A stretch of 46,410 nt of DNA from Novosphingobium sp. (GCA_029247785.1 JAQWKP010000373.1:1-46410), one strand, 5' to 3'; counted from the stretch's first letter, positions 25,948-34,445 are shown. The notes: a model not told the origin generated them from the letters alone. Translations and numbers: made by a program.

Positions 25948-25968
25948 CCCGCTCCATCACAATCAGCC
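25942..25968. terminator. Hairpin spanning both stop codons of convergent genes
   Basis: GGCTGA (25942-25947) pairs with TCAGCC (25963-25968) around a 15-base loop. The arms contain the stop codons of the SDR and of the ligase on the other strand. It may serve as a weak bidirectional terminator. It lacks T-runs. Confidence 0.35.
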
Positions 25969-27678
25969 TGTCTGAGCCTCGCGCGCCATGATCTTGGCGG
26001 CCAGCGCGCGCGCTTCGGCGGGCTTGATTTTCGACGTATCTGTCAGGTCGATGTCCTGCTCGGTAACAAACAGCACCTTGCGCGGCACCTTGTAGCTCGC
26101 CAGCCGTTCCTTCAGCCAAGCAACGACCTCCAGCTGGGACAATTCGCTGCCCGCTTCGCGCACGATCAGCGAAACGACCATTTCGCCCAAAGTCTCATGC
26201 GCCACCCCGGTGGTCTTGCAGACTTTCACCCCCGGGCAAGCACATAGCGACCAGTCGACCTCGACCGGCGAGACATTGGCACCGCCGGTCTTGATGATGT
26301 CGTTGATCCGGCCCTGGAAGATGAAGCGTCCGCGCTCGTCGAGAAAGCCGCCATCACCGGCATGGTAGAAGCCATCCTCGTCGAACACCTCTTCTCCCGG
26401 CACGCCGAGATAGCCCATCATCAGGGTCGGACCCTTGCACGCATATTCGCCGGTCTCGCCGCGCTTGAGCAGCTTGCCGGTTTCAGGGTCGACGATCTTT
26501 GAAATATTGCCGGGCAGGACTTCGCCATTGGTGCCTTCCCAAAGCTCGCGCGGCGTGTTGACGGGAAAGGCGGTGGAGATGGTGAAGGTCTCGGTCGATC
26601 CATAGGACGCGCGTGGGTCGAGCCGCGCGCGCGGTATGGTCCCCTGCCGATGGCGCAGCATGATTTCGGTATCGACATACCAGAAGCTCGACAGGTCCGC
26701 TGTCGCCCAGCCAGGCTGCTCTTCAAGCTGTGCCCATTGATGCGGCCAGCAGTAGGGCAGGGAGACGCGCTCGGCCTCGAACAAGCGGATGGCATCGACC
26801 GGATCGAAGACACGCTGCAGGACAAGGCAACCGCCACCGGCCAGGGTGCCGCCCAGCGCGATGCTCCAATTGCCCGACCAGAACAATCCATTGGCCGACC
26901 AGAAGCGCACCGGGTGCTCGGCTTCGATGTCGTAGATGCGCGGCCAGCGCCAGCTCTGGATATTGATTCCGCGATGCGAATTCATGATTCCCTTGGGCTT
27001 GCCGGTCGAGCCCGAGGAAAACAGCAGCATCGCCGGATCGGATGGCTTCACAGTGTTCGCGCAGGCATTGACGCGTTCATCCGAAATCGCCTCGCCATGG
27101 CCAATGAAGCCCTGCCAGGTCTCGATCGCACCAATCGGGCGATCATCGTCAACCGCGACCAGCCGGCGCAAATACGGAAAATTCGTGGAGAGCAATGTGC
27201 CCGGCTCGGAAGTGGCGATCAGCGTCTCAAGCTTGTTGAGGATTTCGGCGAAATCCTTGCCAACGACTTCACGCTCGAACAGCAGGATCGAGATGCCGGT
27301 GGCCTTGAGCAGATATTCGAGTTCGTCTGGCGTCGAGAATGTCGACAGCCCAACCATTGTTCCCCCGGCCAGGCCGATCCCGAAGCAACTCGACACCCAT
27401 TCCAGCCGGTTGGTCATGAGGATTCCGATGCGGCTGTCCTTGCCAACGCCGCATGCGATCAGCGACTTGGCGACAGCCTCTGAACGTTCCTGGAGGTCCG
27501 TGTAGCTCCAGCGCTCGACTGCGCCGCCCGGGCGATGCTCGACCAGCGCTTCGTTGGAGGAATAACGATCGGCGATTTCGCGCAGGAAGCCGGGGAGCGT
27601 CAGCGCACCGATACCAGGCTCATCCTCCAGCGGGACGCCGCGCACCAGAGCATGATCGTCAGTCAGGGATTCAGCCAT
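25963..27678 (-). CDS. AMP-forming acyl-CoA synthetase/ligase
   Basis: A 571-residue ANL-superfamily enzyme. The ATP loop is LLFSSGSTGKPKG (218-230), followed by SYGSTETFT (about 353-361), the AMP-ribose Asp in YHAGDGGFLDERG, and the hinge GRINDIIKTGGANVSP. A Lys in TSKIKPAE near the C-terminus is in the place of the catalytic lysine, although the usual PxTxxGK is altered. It would activate a carboxylic acid as a CoA thioester in the cytoplasm, the normal entry from ring-opened acids into beta-oxidation. It is transcribed opposite to the long operon and just downstream of the third P450 (71 bp), which suggests a P450-ligase pair. Confidence 0.92.
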   Translation of the reverse strand: MAESLTDDHALVRGVPLEDEPGIGALTLPGFLREIADRYSSNEALVEHRPGGAVERWSYTDLQERSEAVAKSLIACGVGKDSRIGILMTNRLEWVSSCFGIGLAGGTMVGLSTFSTPDELEYLLKATGISILLFEREVVGKDFAEILNKLETLIATSEPGTLLSTNFPYLRRLVAVDDDRPIGAIETWQGFIGHGEAISDERVNACANTVKPSDPAMLLFSSGSTGKPKGIMNSHRGINIQSWRWPRIYDIEAEHPVRFWSANGLFWSGNWSIALGGTLAGGGCLVLQRVFDPVDAIRLFEAERVSLPYCWPHQWAQLEEQPGWATADLSSFWYVDTEIMLRHRQGTIPRARLDPRASYGSTETFTISTAFPVNTPRELWEGTNGEVLPGNISKIVDPETGKLLKRGETGEYACKGPTLMMGYLGVPGEEVFDEDGFYHAGDGGFLDERGRFIFQGRINDIIKTGGANVSPVEVDWSLCACPGVKVCKTTGVAHETLGEMVVSLIVREAGSELSQLEVVAWLKERLASYKVPRKVLFVTEQDIDLTDTSKIKPAEARALAAKIMAREAQTG

Positions 27679-27749
27679 GCGCCGGGACTAGGCAATCGCG
27701 CTGTGCGGCACAACGGCAAGTTTTACCCCGCCAGCCGTCACCGTCCTGG

Positions 27750-29030
27750 TCAGCCCCGGTCGCATTCGACCATTGCGCCGTGGAGCTCATAGCCATTGAT
27801 ATCCTCAAGCCAGCCCAGCCTGGGCGGCTTGGCAAGGCGGATGCCTGGTATGCGCAGCAAGGCGTCAATGAAAACTCGGGTTTCCTGCATCGCCACCTGG
27901 GCGCCCGGGCAGCGGTGCGGACCGTCTCCAAAACTCAGCCACGAGCTTGGCATGCGCTGTCGCTTCGAGCGTTCGGCATCGATAGCGAAGGGGCATTCCC
28001 CGGTCACCGCCTCATCGAGATTGGCGGTGCGGATATCGATGCGAAACTGGTCTCCCGCCTTCACCACCTTGCCGTCTTCCGTCTCCATGTCTTCCTCGGC
28101 CCGGCGATAGACATAGCCGGCGACGGGATCGATCCTGAGGATCTCGTCGAGAATGCCGAGCTGGACGGTTTCGTTGCCCTCCAGGAATATGCCGCGCAGT
28201 TCATCACTCTCAAGCAACTGCCAGGCGACCATGACGATAAACTCGCGCGTGGTGATCATGCCGGCGGTGGCATAGGTCATGCACTCGACAAGCACTTCCT
28301 GATCGGAAAATCCTTCGCGCACGAGATAGGAAATGACATCGTCCATGTCGTGCTGCTGGCGATGCCGGATCGCCGGGACGACATCGCGGCGGTGAAAATA
28401 GAGCGTGCGAAGAATATTCTCCGCCTTGCCCAGCTTGCCGCGAAGCCCCGGTCGCTTCGATCTACTGCTGGACCGGAACAGCTTGCGCAAACGGCCGGAC
28501 ATTGCCGAAGCATCCGAAGCCGTCAGCCCGACGATCTCTGCCGCTACATCAGAAGCGAGGCGCAGGCTCATGACATCGAGCTGTCCGCTCCCGCTGCGCC
28601 GCAACTGATCCATGAGTACGCCAGTGGTACGCTCCATCACCAGCCGATGCCGGTCATTGATTGCCTTGGGCGTGAAATAGCGCGCGATCTGGCCCCGGCG
28701 CTTGCGGTGGACTTCGCCATCCAGGAAGATGACGGGAATGCGCCCGGGATCCTTGTCCCCAAAATAATCGCCACCTTCCATGCCCTGCCGGATCGCAGAG
28801 CTGCGCAGGATATCCTTTGCATTATTATACGCCATGACAGGCGCAAATCCGGAAAGGGGTTTTGCAGCCTCCTCAGCAATGGCTGCCGACCTGCGGTCGT
28901 CGCGTTCACACATGGCAGGGCAAACAGATGCGGAATTATTCACGGCGATCAGATCCTCTATGAGATAGACTGTATCATAATTTGGTGCGATAGGCGCGTC
29001 AACCAGTTGCACATCGTTCGGCATTGGCAT
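27750..29030 (-). CDS. Cytochrome P450 with atypical I-helix
   Basis: A 426-residue P450 unrelated in detail to the tandem pair. The ExxR pair is Glu296/Arg299 (DEILRI), and the haem loop is SFGDGPHRCPGAQVA with Cys374. The I-helix reads AGMITT (256-261): the conserved acidic residue before the Thr is Ile259, while Thr260 is kept. The acid normally helps deliver protons for O-O cleavage, so catalysis may be altered. A basic Ser/Arg-rich stretch (FRSSSRSKRPGLRGK, 185-199) is unusual. The start is ATG 29030 or 29024; neither has a clear ribosome site. It is divergent from a TonB receptor whose start is only 35 bp away. Confidence 0.9.
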   Translation of the reverse strand: MPMPNDVQLVDAPIAPNYDTVYLIEDLIAVNNSASVCPAMCERDDRRSAAIAEEAAKPLSGFAPVMAYNNAKDILRSSAIRQGMEGGDYFGDKDPGRIPVIFLDGEVHRKRRGQIARYFTPKAINDRHRLVMERTTGVLMDQLRRSGSGQLDVMSLRLASDVAAEIVGLTASDASAMSGRLRKLFRSSSRSKRPGLRGKLGKAENILRTLYFHRRDVVPAIRHRQQHDMDDVISYLVREGFSDQEVLVECMTYATAGMITTREFIVMVAWQLLESDELRGIFLEGNETVQLGILDEILRIDPVAGYVYRRAEEDMETEDGKVVKAGDQFRIDIRTANLDEAVTGECPFAIDAERSKRQRMPSSWLSFGDGPHRCPGAQVAMQETRVFIDALLRIPGIRLAKPPRLGWLEDINGYELHGAMVECDRG

Positions 29031-29038
29031 TGGCCAAT
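29029..29038. promoter_or_regulatory. Perfect 10-bp palindrome ATTGGCCAAT between divergent P450 and TonB genes
   Basis: ATTGGCCAAT is fully self-complementary and overlaps the first codon of the P450 gene. The space between the divergent starts is only 35 bp, so promoters must overlap the coding regions. A shared operator here is possible, but so is chance. Confidence 0.35.
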
Positions 29039-29065
29039 TGCGGAATATTTCCTAAGTGGCAGCAC

Positions 29066-31150
29066 ATGAATGCCCGAAAGGCCTCAATCCTCATGCGCTC
29101 GATCCTGCTTGCTTCCGCCGCCCTGTCAACCGCGATGGTCGCGGCTCCTGCCTTTGCCGAGGATGCCGAACCTCGCGAAGTGATCATTGTCACTGGCCGG
29201 GGTCTGGACGACACACCGGCAACGCCAGCCTATGGCATCGCCGAGATCAGGCGGGAACAGATCACTTCCAGCGCTTCAGGCAGGATCGAAGACGTGCTGT
29301 CTTCGGTTGCAGGCTTCCAGCAGTTCCGCCGCTCGGACAGTCGCTCGTCCAATCCGTCTGCGCAGGGCGTTACCTTGCGGGCGCTGGGCGGCAATGCGAC
29401 GAGCCGCGCGCTGGTACTGCTTGACGGCGTGCCCATGGCCAATCCTTTCTTCGGCTATATCCCGCTGAGCGCAATCACGCCCGAACGGCTGCAATCGGTG
29501 CGGGTCACGCGCGGCGGCGGGGCCGGCGCGTTTGGCGCAGGCGCGGTGGCGGGCACGATCGAGCTGACCAGCGCCGACGCCGACACCATCGGGCTGCTCA
29601 ATGCCTCGGCGCTGATCAACAACCGCGCCGAGAGTGAGCTTTCCGCCACCATTGCACCGAAGCTTGGCCGCGGTTTCGTGGTGATCGGTGGCCGCTGGGA
29701 CCGGGGCAAGGGGTTCTGGACGACACCTGCTGCCAACCGAGTGCCAGCAAGCGGGCGAGCACGCTATGACAGCTGGTCGACCAGCCTGCGCGCCGTCACA
29801 CCGCTTACCGACACGATCGAACTGCAAATGAGCGGGCTGATCTTCGAAGACAATCGCGCGCTGCGCTTCACCGATGCCAATTCGTCATCAAGCGGCCAGG
29901 ACGCCAGCATCCGGCTGGTCGGGCGCGGTGATTGGCAATTCGATGTGCTGGCCTATTTCCAAGCACGCAATTTTTCCAATGTGGTGATCAGCTCGACGCG
30001 CTTTGTAAAAGTCCTGGACCAGCGCGACACGCCATCGACCGGGATCGGCGGCAAGATCGAATTGCGCCCACCGGTTGGCGAGGATCACGTGTTACGCTTC
30101 GGTGCAGACCTGCGCATTTCCGACGGCAAATTGCTTGAAGAAGCGTTCAGCGCATTTTCGGGGCTGAAGACAGCCACGCGCCGAGCCGGCGGGCGCAACA
30201 GCGATATTGGCCTGTTCATCGAGGATGATTGGACTTTGGGCAATGTCGTCTTGACGGCAGGCGCCCGTGCCGACCGCTGGACCGTGCGGCAAGGTTTTTT
30301 CAGGGCATTGAACGGCGGCGGAATGCTCAGCATCGACAATCAATTCCCCAACCGCTCAGGCTGGGACGGCTCGTTTCGTGGCGGCGCGGTGTGGCATGCC
30401 GGGGGCGGGCTTTCGTTGCGCGCAGCGGCATATAGCGGGCTGCGGCTTCCCACTCTCAACGAACTCTATCGGCCTTTCGTCGTATTTCCCGTCACCACCA
30501 TGGCCAATGCGACGCTTGTAAATGAGCGCCTTGAGGGCTTCGAGGCGGGCGTGGATTTCACACCTTCCGAGAATATCTCGCTGTCGCTCACCGCGTTCGA
30601 CAACAAGGTGAAGAACGCCGTCGCCAATGTCACGCTCGATGCAGTGACCTGCATACTTCTGACCTCTCGCCCACAATGCCGCCAGCGTCAGAACGTCGCT
30701 GCGATCCGCGCCCAGGGGCTGGAATTAGGCACAGCGTTGCGCTTTGGCCAGGTCTCGTTCGACGGATCTCTGACCTTCACCGACTCCAAGGTTCAGGGGA
30801 GCGGCGCGTCTGTCGCGCTGAACGGTATGCGCCCGCAACATGTGCCGAAGGTTTCGGCAAGCGGCACGCTGGCCTGGCAGCCGCATGAAGGCTGGCGGCT
30901 GGCAGCGACATTGCGCCATGTCGGCAGGCAGTTTGAAGACGACCTCCAGACCGATGCTCTACCGGCGGCGACCACGCTTGATGCCTATGCCGAGATTCCG
31001 ATCAGCGCAGGCTTTAGCCTGGTGTTCAGAGGCGAGAACCTGACGAACGAGAAAGTGCTGACCCGCAATCAAAGCGGCTCCGCCAATCCGATCGACCTTG
31101 GCGCCCCGCTCACCGTGTGGGCAGGCATCAAACTGCGCACCGGGCGCTAG
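29066..31150 (+). CDS. TonB-dependent outer membrane receptor (BtuB/vitamin-type)
   Basis: A 694-residue outer-membrane receptor. From ATG 29066 there is a signal peptide (MNARKASILMRSILLASA to AFAEDA), a TonB-box-like REVIIVTGRG, and a plug domain with ALVLLDGVPMANPF and VRVTRGGGAGAFGAGAVAGTIEL. A 22-strand barrel pattern follows. ATG 29093 (MRSILL) is an alternative start. It carries no STN or carboxypeptidase-like N-domain. The last residues (GIKLRTGR) lack the usual terminal aromatic. It lies between a P450 gene and a 2Fe-2S subunit gene, so it may import the substrate of the catabolic genes. Confidence 0.9.
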   Translation: MNARKASILMRSILLASAALSTAMVAAPAFAEDAEPREVIIVTGRGLDDTPATPAYGIAEIRREQITSSASGRIEDVLSSVAGFQQFRRSDSRSSNPSAQGVTLRALGGNATSRALVLLDGVPMANPFFGYIPLSAITPERLQSVRVTRGGGAGAFGAGAVAGTIELTSADADTIGLLNASALINNRAESELSATIAPKLGRGFVVIGGRWDRGKGFWTTPAANRVPASGRARYDSWSTSLRAVTPLTDTIELQMSGLIFEDNRALRFTDANSSSSGQDASIRLVGRGDWQFDVLAYFQARNFSNVVISSTRFVKVLDQRDTPSTGIGGKIELRPPVGEDHVLRFGADLRISDGKLLEEAFSAFSGLKTATRRAGGRNSDIGLFIEDDWTLGNVVLTAGARADRWTVRQGFFRALNGGGMLSIDNQFPNRSGWDGSFRGGAVWHAGGGLSLRAAAYSGLRLPTLNELYRPFVVFPVTTMANATLVNERLEGFEAGVDFTPSENISLSLTAFDNKVKNAVANVTLDAVTCILLTSRPQCRQRQNVAAIRAQGLELGTALRFGQVSFDGSLTFTDSKVQGSGASVALNGMRPQHVPKVSASGTLAWQPHEGWRLAATLRHVGRQFEDDLQTDALPAATTLDAYAEIPISAGFSLVFRGENLTNEKVLTRNQSGSANPIDLGAPLTVWAGIKLRTGR

Positions 31151-31182
31151 CGCGCCGTCCTGCGAATGGCTAAAGAGCGAAC

Positions 31183-31719
31183 ATGCCACAGCTGACCGTC
31201 AAAAACCGTCCGGTCGAATTCAAGCTGGACCCGCAGACTCCGCTGCTCTGGGCTTTGCGTGAGGCGGCCAATCTCACCGGCACCAAATATGGTTGCGGAG
31301 TGGGGGATTGCAGCGCCTGTATGGTGCTGGTCGATGGCGAAGCCTTGCGCTCCTGCCTTATCACCCTGGCCGAATCGGAAGGTCGCTTCGTCACGACGAT
31401 CGAGGGCGTCTCGCGCGATCGCTCCCACCCGGTTCAGCAAGCGCTGGTGGCCGAACAGGCGATCCAATGCGGGTTCTGCACGCCAGGCATCGTCATCGCC
31501 GCCGCATCGCTGCTCAAGAAAAACATCAATCCGAGCAAATCCCAGATCGAGGAAGCGATCCCCAATCTGTGCCGCTGCGGAGTCTATCCCCGCTTGGTTC
31601 GTGCGATCCAGCGCGCCGGCCGGGTGATGCGTCGCGAAGAAACCATCAGCGCCGCCCCGGCACCCGGGATCAGTACCGAGGATGCGGCGCTCACGGTCCC
31701 GGCGATGAAAGCAGATTAG
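31183..31719 (+). CDS. 2Fe-2S small subunit of a xanthine-oxidase-family molybdenum hydroxylase (IorA/CoxS type), orphan
   Basis: A 178-residue two-cluster iron-sulfur subunit. The plant-type cluster ligands are Cys38, Cys43, Cys46 and Cys58 (YGCGVGDCSACM). The second, helical cluster uses Cys96, Cys99, Cys130 and Cys132 (QCGFCTPG and CRCGVYPR). About 28 residues extend past the normal end (from residue 150), rich in Ala and Pro. The family passes electrons from the molybdenum site to FAD or cytochrome c. The large molybdopterin subunit, normally next to it, is missing: the next gene is a TonB receptor on the other strand. It probably works with the cytochrome c, XdhC and MocA genes at 5-7 kb. 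Confidence 0.9.
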   Translation: MPQLTVKNRPVEFKLDPQTPLLWALREAANLTGTKYGCGVGDCSACMVLVDGEALRSCLITLAESEGRFVTTIEGVSRDRSHPVQQALVAEQAIQCGFCTPGIVIAAASLLKKNINPSKSQIEEAIPNLCRCGVYPRLVRAIQRAGRVMRREETISAAPAPGISTEDAALTVPAMKAD

Positions 31720-31740
31720 CGCCGGACCCGATCGCGCGGA

Positions 31741-33864
31741 TCAATAGCGAAATCTCAGGCTGACGCTTGCGCCTAGAGGCTTGGCCGGCTGGATATTGTT
31801 GTCGCCATGCGCGCTGGGATAATAGTCCTCGTCGAACACATTATCGACATTGACCTGCAGCGAGAGGCTGTCGTTGACATCGAAATAAGCGGCAAGGTCG
31901 ACCCGCGTATAGGACGGCAGAACCACATTGTTGCTGAGAGAAGCAAATTGGCTGGAGCTGTGAATGATACCCGCGCCCAGGCCGAACCGATCGGAGAAAT
32001 CATAGCGTGACCAGGCGGCTAGGTGGTGCTTGGGCACTTGCTCGAGTGTCGTGCCAGCTGGCGAGCTGCCGACCTGCGAGCGGATCTTGCCGTCGAGATA
32101 GTTATAGCCGAGATTGACGTGCCAGTTCTCGGCCAGGTCCCCAGCCAGCGAGATCTCGAAACCGCGAGTGCGGCTCTTGCCGGTCAGAATACGCAGACTC
32201 GAATTGGCGGGGTCGGCTGTTTGGCGGTTCGTGCGGTCAATCTGGAAAACTGCCGCCGTCAGCAGCAATGCAGGCCGTGGCGCCCATTTCACCCCGGCTT
32301 CGATATTCTCGAACTTCTCAGGCGCCAGTGTCGCCGAAGTGGGGCTCAACAGCAGGAATTGGTCACCGGCCTGCGGCAGGAAGCTCTGAGTATAGCTGGC
32401 ATAGACGGACAGGTCGTCCCTAGGCTTGACCACTACGCCGAAACGGGGGCTCCACTTCTTGTCCTTGCGGTTGGCCGGGGTATTGCTGACAAGGTCGATT
32501 GTTTTGAGATCGAAGCTCTCGAAGCGGATGCCAGCGATCAATTGCAGGAACTCGCCGATCTCGACCTGGTCCTGGAGATAAGCCGAGAACACGGTGAGCT
32601 GCGATGCGCGGTCACGCACCAGTGGCGTAAGCGACAATGGAGGCAGGTTGATCCGGCGCGCCAGTGGCACGGTGATGCGCCCCATCGGCCCCATCGCGGT
32701 GTTGAACACCAGGTTCTGGCGGGCATTCTGCGTATTCTGGCGCATCGCCTCGAAGCCGGCGAGCACCGTGTGGCCGATGGTGCCGGTGCTTCCTTGCCAG
32801 ACCAGATTGCCCTGACCGATGAAGTTTTCGCGCGCAGTTGTGTCGCGATAACCATTAAGGTCGACCGTCGCACCATTGGTGCTCACCGGGATGGCATTGG
32901 CATAGGCTTTGTCATAATTGGCATATTGCCCGGTGAGGTTGACGCTGAGCGCATCGGAAAAATCATGGTCGAGCCGGAATCGAGCGATATGCGTCTTAGA
33001 CGTCGCCAGGTTGAAATCGGGATCGCCGAACAGGGTCTTGTCAAAATTGCCAAGTGGTCGGCCGTTTAAGGAGGGCACGCCGCGATCGGTGACGCGCTGG
33101 TCATCATCGTAGGAATAGCCGACGATAAGCCGCGTATGCTCTCCGAGGTCCGCCTTCAGAGTCGGGCTGACCCCTATGAAGCGGCCCTTGTAGAAATCGC
33201 GATGGCTATTGAATTCTTCATAGGTCGCATTTATCCGGCCAGCGAGCGAATCGGTAAGCGGCTGGTTGATATCGCCCGTCAGAGCGAATGCACGGAAGCT
33301 ATCGACCGAAGCATCGCCAGCCACGAAAGCCTCCATCGCATCGGCGGTCTTGCTTACGCGGTTGATCACACCGCCGCCGCCGCCGCGCCCGAATGTCAGG
33401 GCATTGGCGCCCTTGAGCACTTCAACGCGTTCAATGTTGTAGAGCGAGCGGTAATATTGCGCATCGTCGCGCAGCCCGTTGAGGAAGAAATCTGCGGTTG
33501 TTTCCTGGCCGCGAATGAACACTTCGTCGCGATGGCCTTCACCCGATTCCATCGAGATGCCGGCGACATAACGCAGCGCGTCGCCAAGCTGGCGAACGTT
33601 CTGATCATCAAGCTGGTCGCGGGTTACTACCGCGACGGCCTGCGGTGTATCGATTAGGGGTGTCGGTGTCTTCATGGCCGTGGAACCATCATCGGCGGCA
33701 TAGCCCGACCATTTGCCCGTGACGATGATGTCAGCCGGCGCATAGCTGTGATCTTCGCCGGGTTCTTCGCTTTCCTCGGCCATAACCGGGGCCGCAGCAA
33801 GAGCGATCAGACTTGCGGAAATGCTCGCCAGTAGTTTCACATTTCGTTTCGAAAGCGGGTGCAA
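31741..33864 (-). CDS. TonB-dependent siderophore receptor
   Basis: An outer-membrane receptor of about 707 residues of the siderophore class (FhuE/FpvA/FoxA-like). It has a signal peptide (NVKLLASISASLIALAAAPVMAEE), a TonB-box-like DIIVTGKWSG, and the plug with PQAVAVVTRDQLDDQNVRQLGDALRYV and RVEVLKGANALTFGRGGGGGVINRVSK. A barrel ending in the terminal aromatic FRY closes it. The TTG at 33864 is taken as start because AAGGA lies six bases before it; the TTG at 33870 is directly against that ribosome site, and a GTG lies eight codons further in. It would import ferric siderophores or similar chelates. Two inverted repeats lie just upstream. Confidence 0.9.
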   Translation of the reverse strand: MHPLSKRNVKLLASISASLIALAAAPVMAEESEEPGEDHSYAPADIIVTGKWSGYAADDGSTAMKTPTPLIDTPQAVAVVTRDQLDDQNVRQLGDALRYVAGISMESGEGHRDEVFIRGQETTADFFLNGLRDDAQYYRSLYNIERVEVLKGANALTFGRGGGGGVINRVSKTADAMEAFVAGDASVDSFRAFALTGDINQPLTDSLAGRINATYEEFNSHRDFYKGRFIGVSPTLKADLGEHTRLIVGYSYDDDQRVTDRGVPSLNGRPLGNFDKTLFGDPDFNLATSKTHIARFRLDHDFSDALSVNLTGQYANYDKAYANAIPVSTNGATVDLNGYRDTTARENFIGQGNLVWQGSTGTIGHTVLAGFEAMRQNTQNARQNLVFNTAMGPMGRITVPLARRINLPPLSLTPLVRDRASQLTVFSAYLQDQVEIGEFLQLIAGIRFESFDLKTIDLVSNTPANRKDKKWSPRFGVVVKPRDDLSVYASYTQSFLPQAGDQFLLLSPTSATLAPEKFENIEAGVKWAPRPALLLTAAVFQIDRTNRQTADPANSSLRILTGKSRTRGFEISLAGDLAENWHVNLGYNYLDGKIRSQVGSSPAGTTLEQVPKHHLAAWSRYDFSDRFGLGAGIIHSSSQFASLSNNVVLPSYTRVDLAAYFDVNDSLSLQVNVDNVFDEDYYPSAHGDNNIQPAKPLGASVSLRFRY

Positions 33865-33881
33865 GACCAATCCTTATTGCA

Positions 33882-33903
33882 ACTGATTATTAACAGCATC
33901 AGT
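33882..33903. promoter_or_regulatory. Inverted repeat ACTGAT-N10-ATCAGT upstream of the siderophore receptor
   Basis: A perfect 6-bp dyad overlapping an AT-rich stretch (TTAATAAT when read toward the receptor) that could be its -10 region. The placement fits a repressor site, possibly iron-responsive. It does not match the classical Fur box closely. Confidence 0.45.
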
Positions 33904-33909
33904 GCCGCT

Positions 33910-33928
33910 AATGCGATTCGCTTGCATT
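33910..33928. promoter_or_regulatory. Inverted repeat AATGC-N9-GCATT, Fur/Mur-like candidate
   Basis: A perfect 5-bp dyad of 19 bp total between the receptor and arsC. The ATGC-N9-GCAT core has the spacing of Fur/Mur sites described for some alphaproteobacteria, as recalled. TTGACA (33927-33932) overlaps its edge on the plus strand, but no good -10 follows. Low certainty. Confidence 0.4.
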
Positions 33929-34005
33929 GACAAGGATCAAATTGCCGATTTTTTCACACCCGGCTATGCAGGCTCGATCCAACAGGCAAAACGGAGAACG
34001 CAACT

Positions 34006-34350
34006 ATGAAGGCGACGATCTGGCACAACCCCAAATGCGGCACTTCGCGCAAGACCCTGGCGCTTCTGGAAGAGACCCCCGGCGTCGAGGTTTCGGTGAT
34101 CGAGTATCTCAAGACCCCGCCCAGCGCCGACAAGCTTGAGCAGCTTTATCGTGACGCCGGAATCTCACCGCAGCAAGGGCTACGAATGCGCGGCACGGAC
34201 GCCGCCGAGCGCGGCTTGCCCGATGCAGAGGATTCTGCGGTGCTGGGGGCCATGGCGGCCGAACCCAGCCTGATCGAGCGACCACTCGTTGAGACCGACA
34301 AGGGTGCCAGACTGTGCCGACCGCAGGACAAGGTGCACGAGATTCTCTGA
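34006..34350 (+). CDS. arsC: ArsC-family arsenate reductase (glutaredoxin type)
   Basis: A 114-residue protein of the ArsC/Spx superfamily. It has the active-site HNPKCGTSRKT with Cys11, the basic residues MRGTDAA near 60-66 and the conserved LIERPLVET (91-99), which match glutathione/glutaredoxin-type arsenate reductases. It would reduce arsenate to arsenite in the cytoplasm. No arsR, arsB or acr3 gene is near, so a general ArsC-like redox protein is possible. GGAG lies about eight bases before the ATG. Confidence 0.9.
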   Translation: MKATIWHNPKCGTSRKTLALLEETPGVEVSVIEYLKTPPSADKLEQLYRDAGISPQQGLRMRGTDAAERGLPDAEDSAVLGAMAAEPSLIERPLVETDKGARLCRPQDKVHEIL

Positions 34351-34445
34351 TCCTGATCGGTCAGATAACTTGCAATGACACACTATTTTTGCAAACGCGG
34401 GTTGAACAACAAATCGTCAGGGGTGGCGTGGAGGACGTTCAAAGC

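Noticed and set aside
27453..29069. 538-codon plus-strand open frame opposite the ligase end and third P450
   Set aside because: The minus-strand P450 has intact ExxR and haem motifs; the plus-strand product has none.
32023..33069. 348-codon plus-strand open frame inside the siderophore receptor
   Set aside because: The receptor on the minus strand is complete with signal peptide, plug and terminal aromatic; this frame is its shadow.
34006..34350. An arsenic resistance operon around arsC
   Set aside because: No arsR, arsB, acr3 or arsH gene lies nearby; only the single ArsC-like gene is present.
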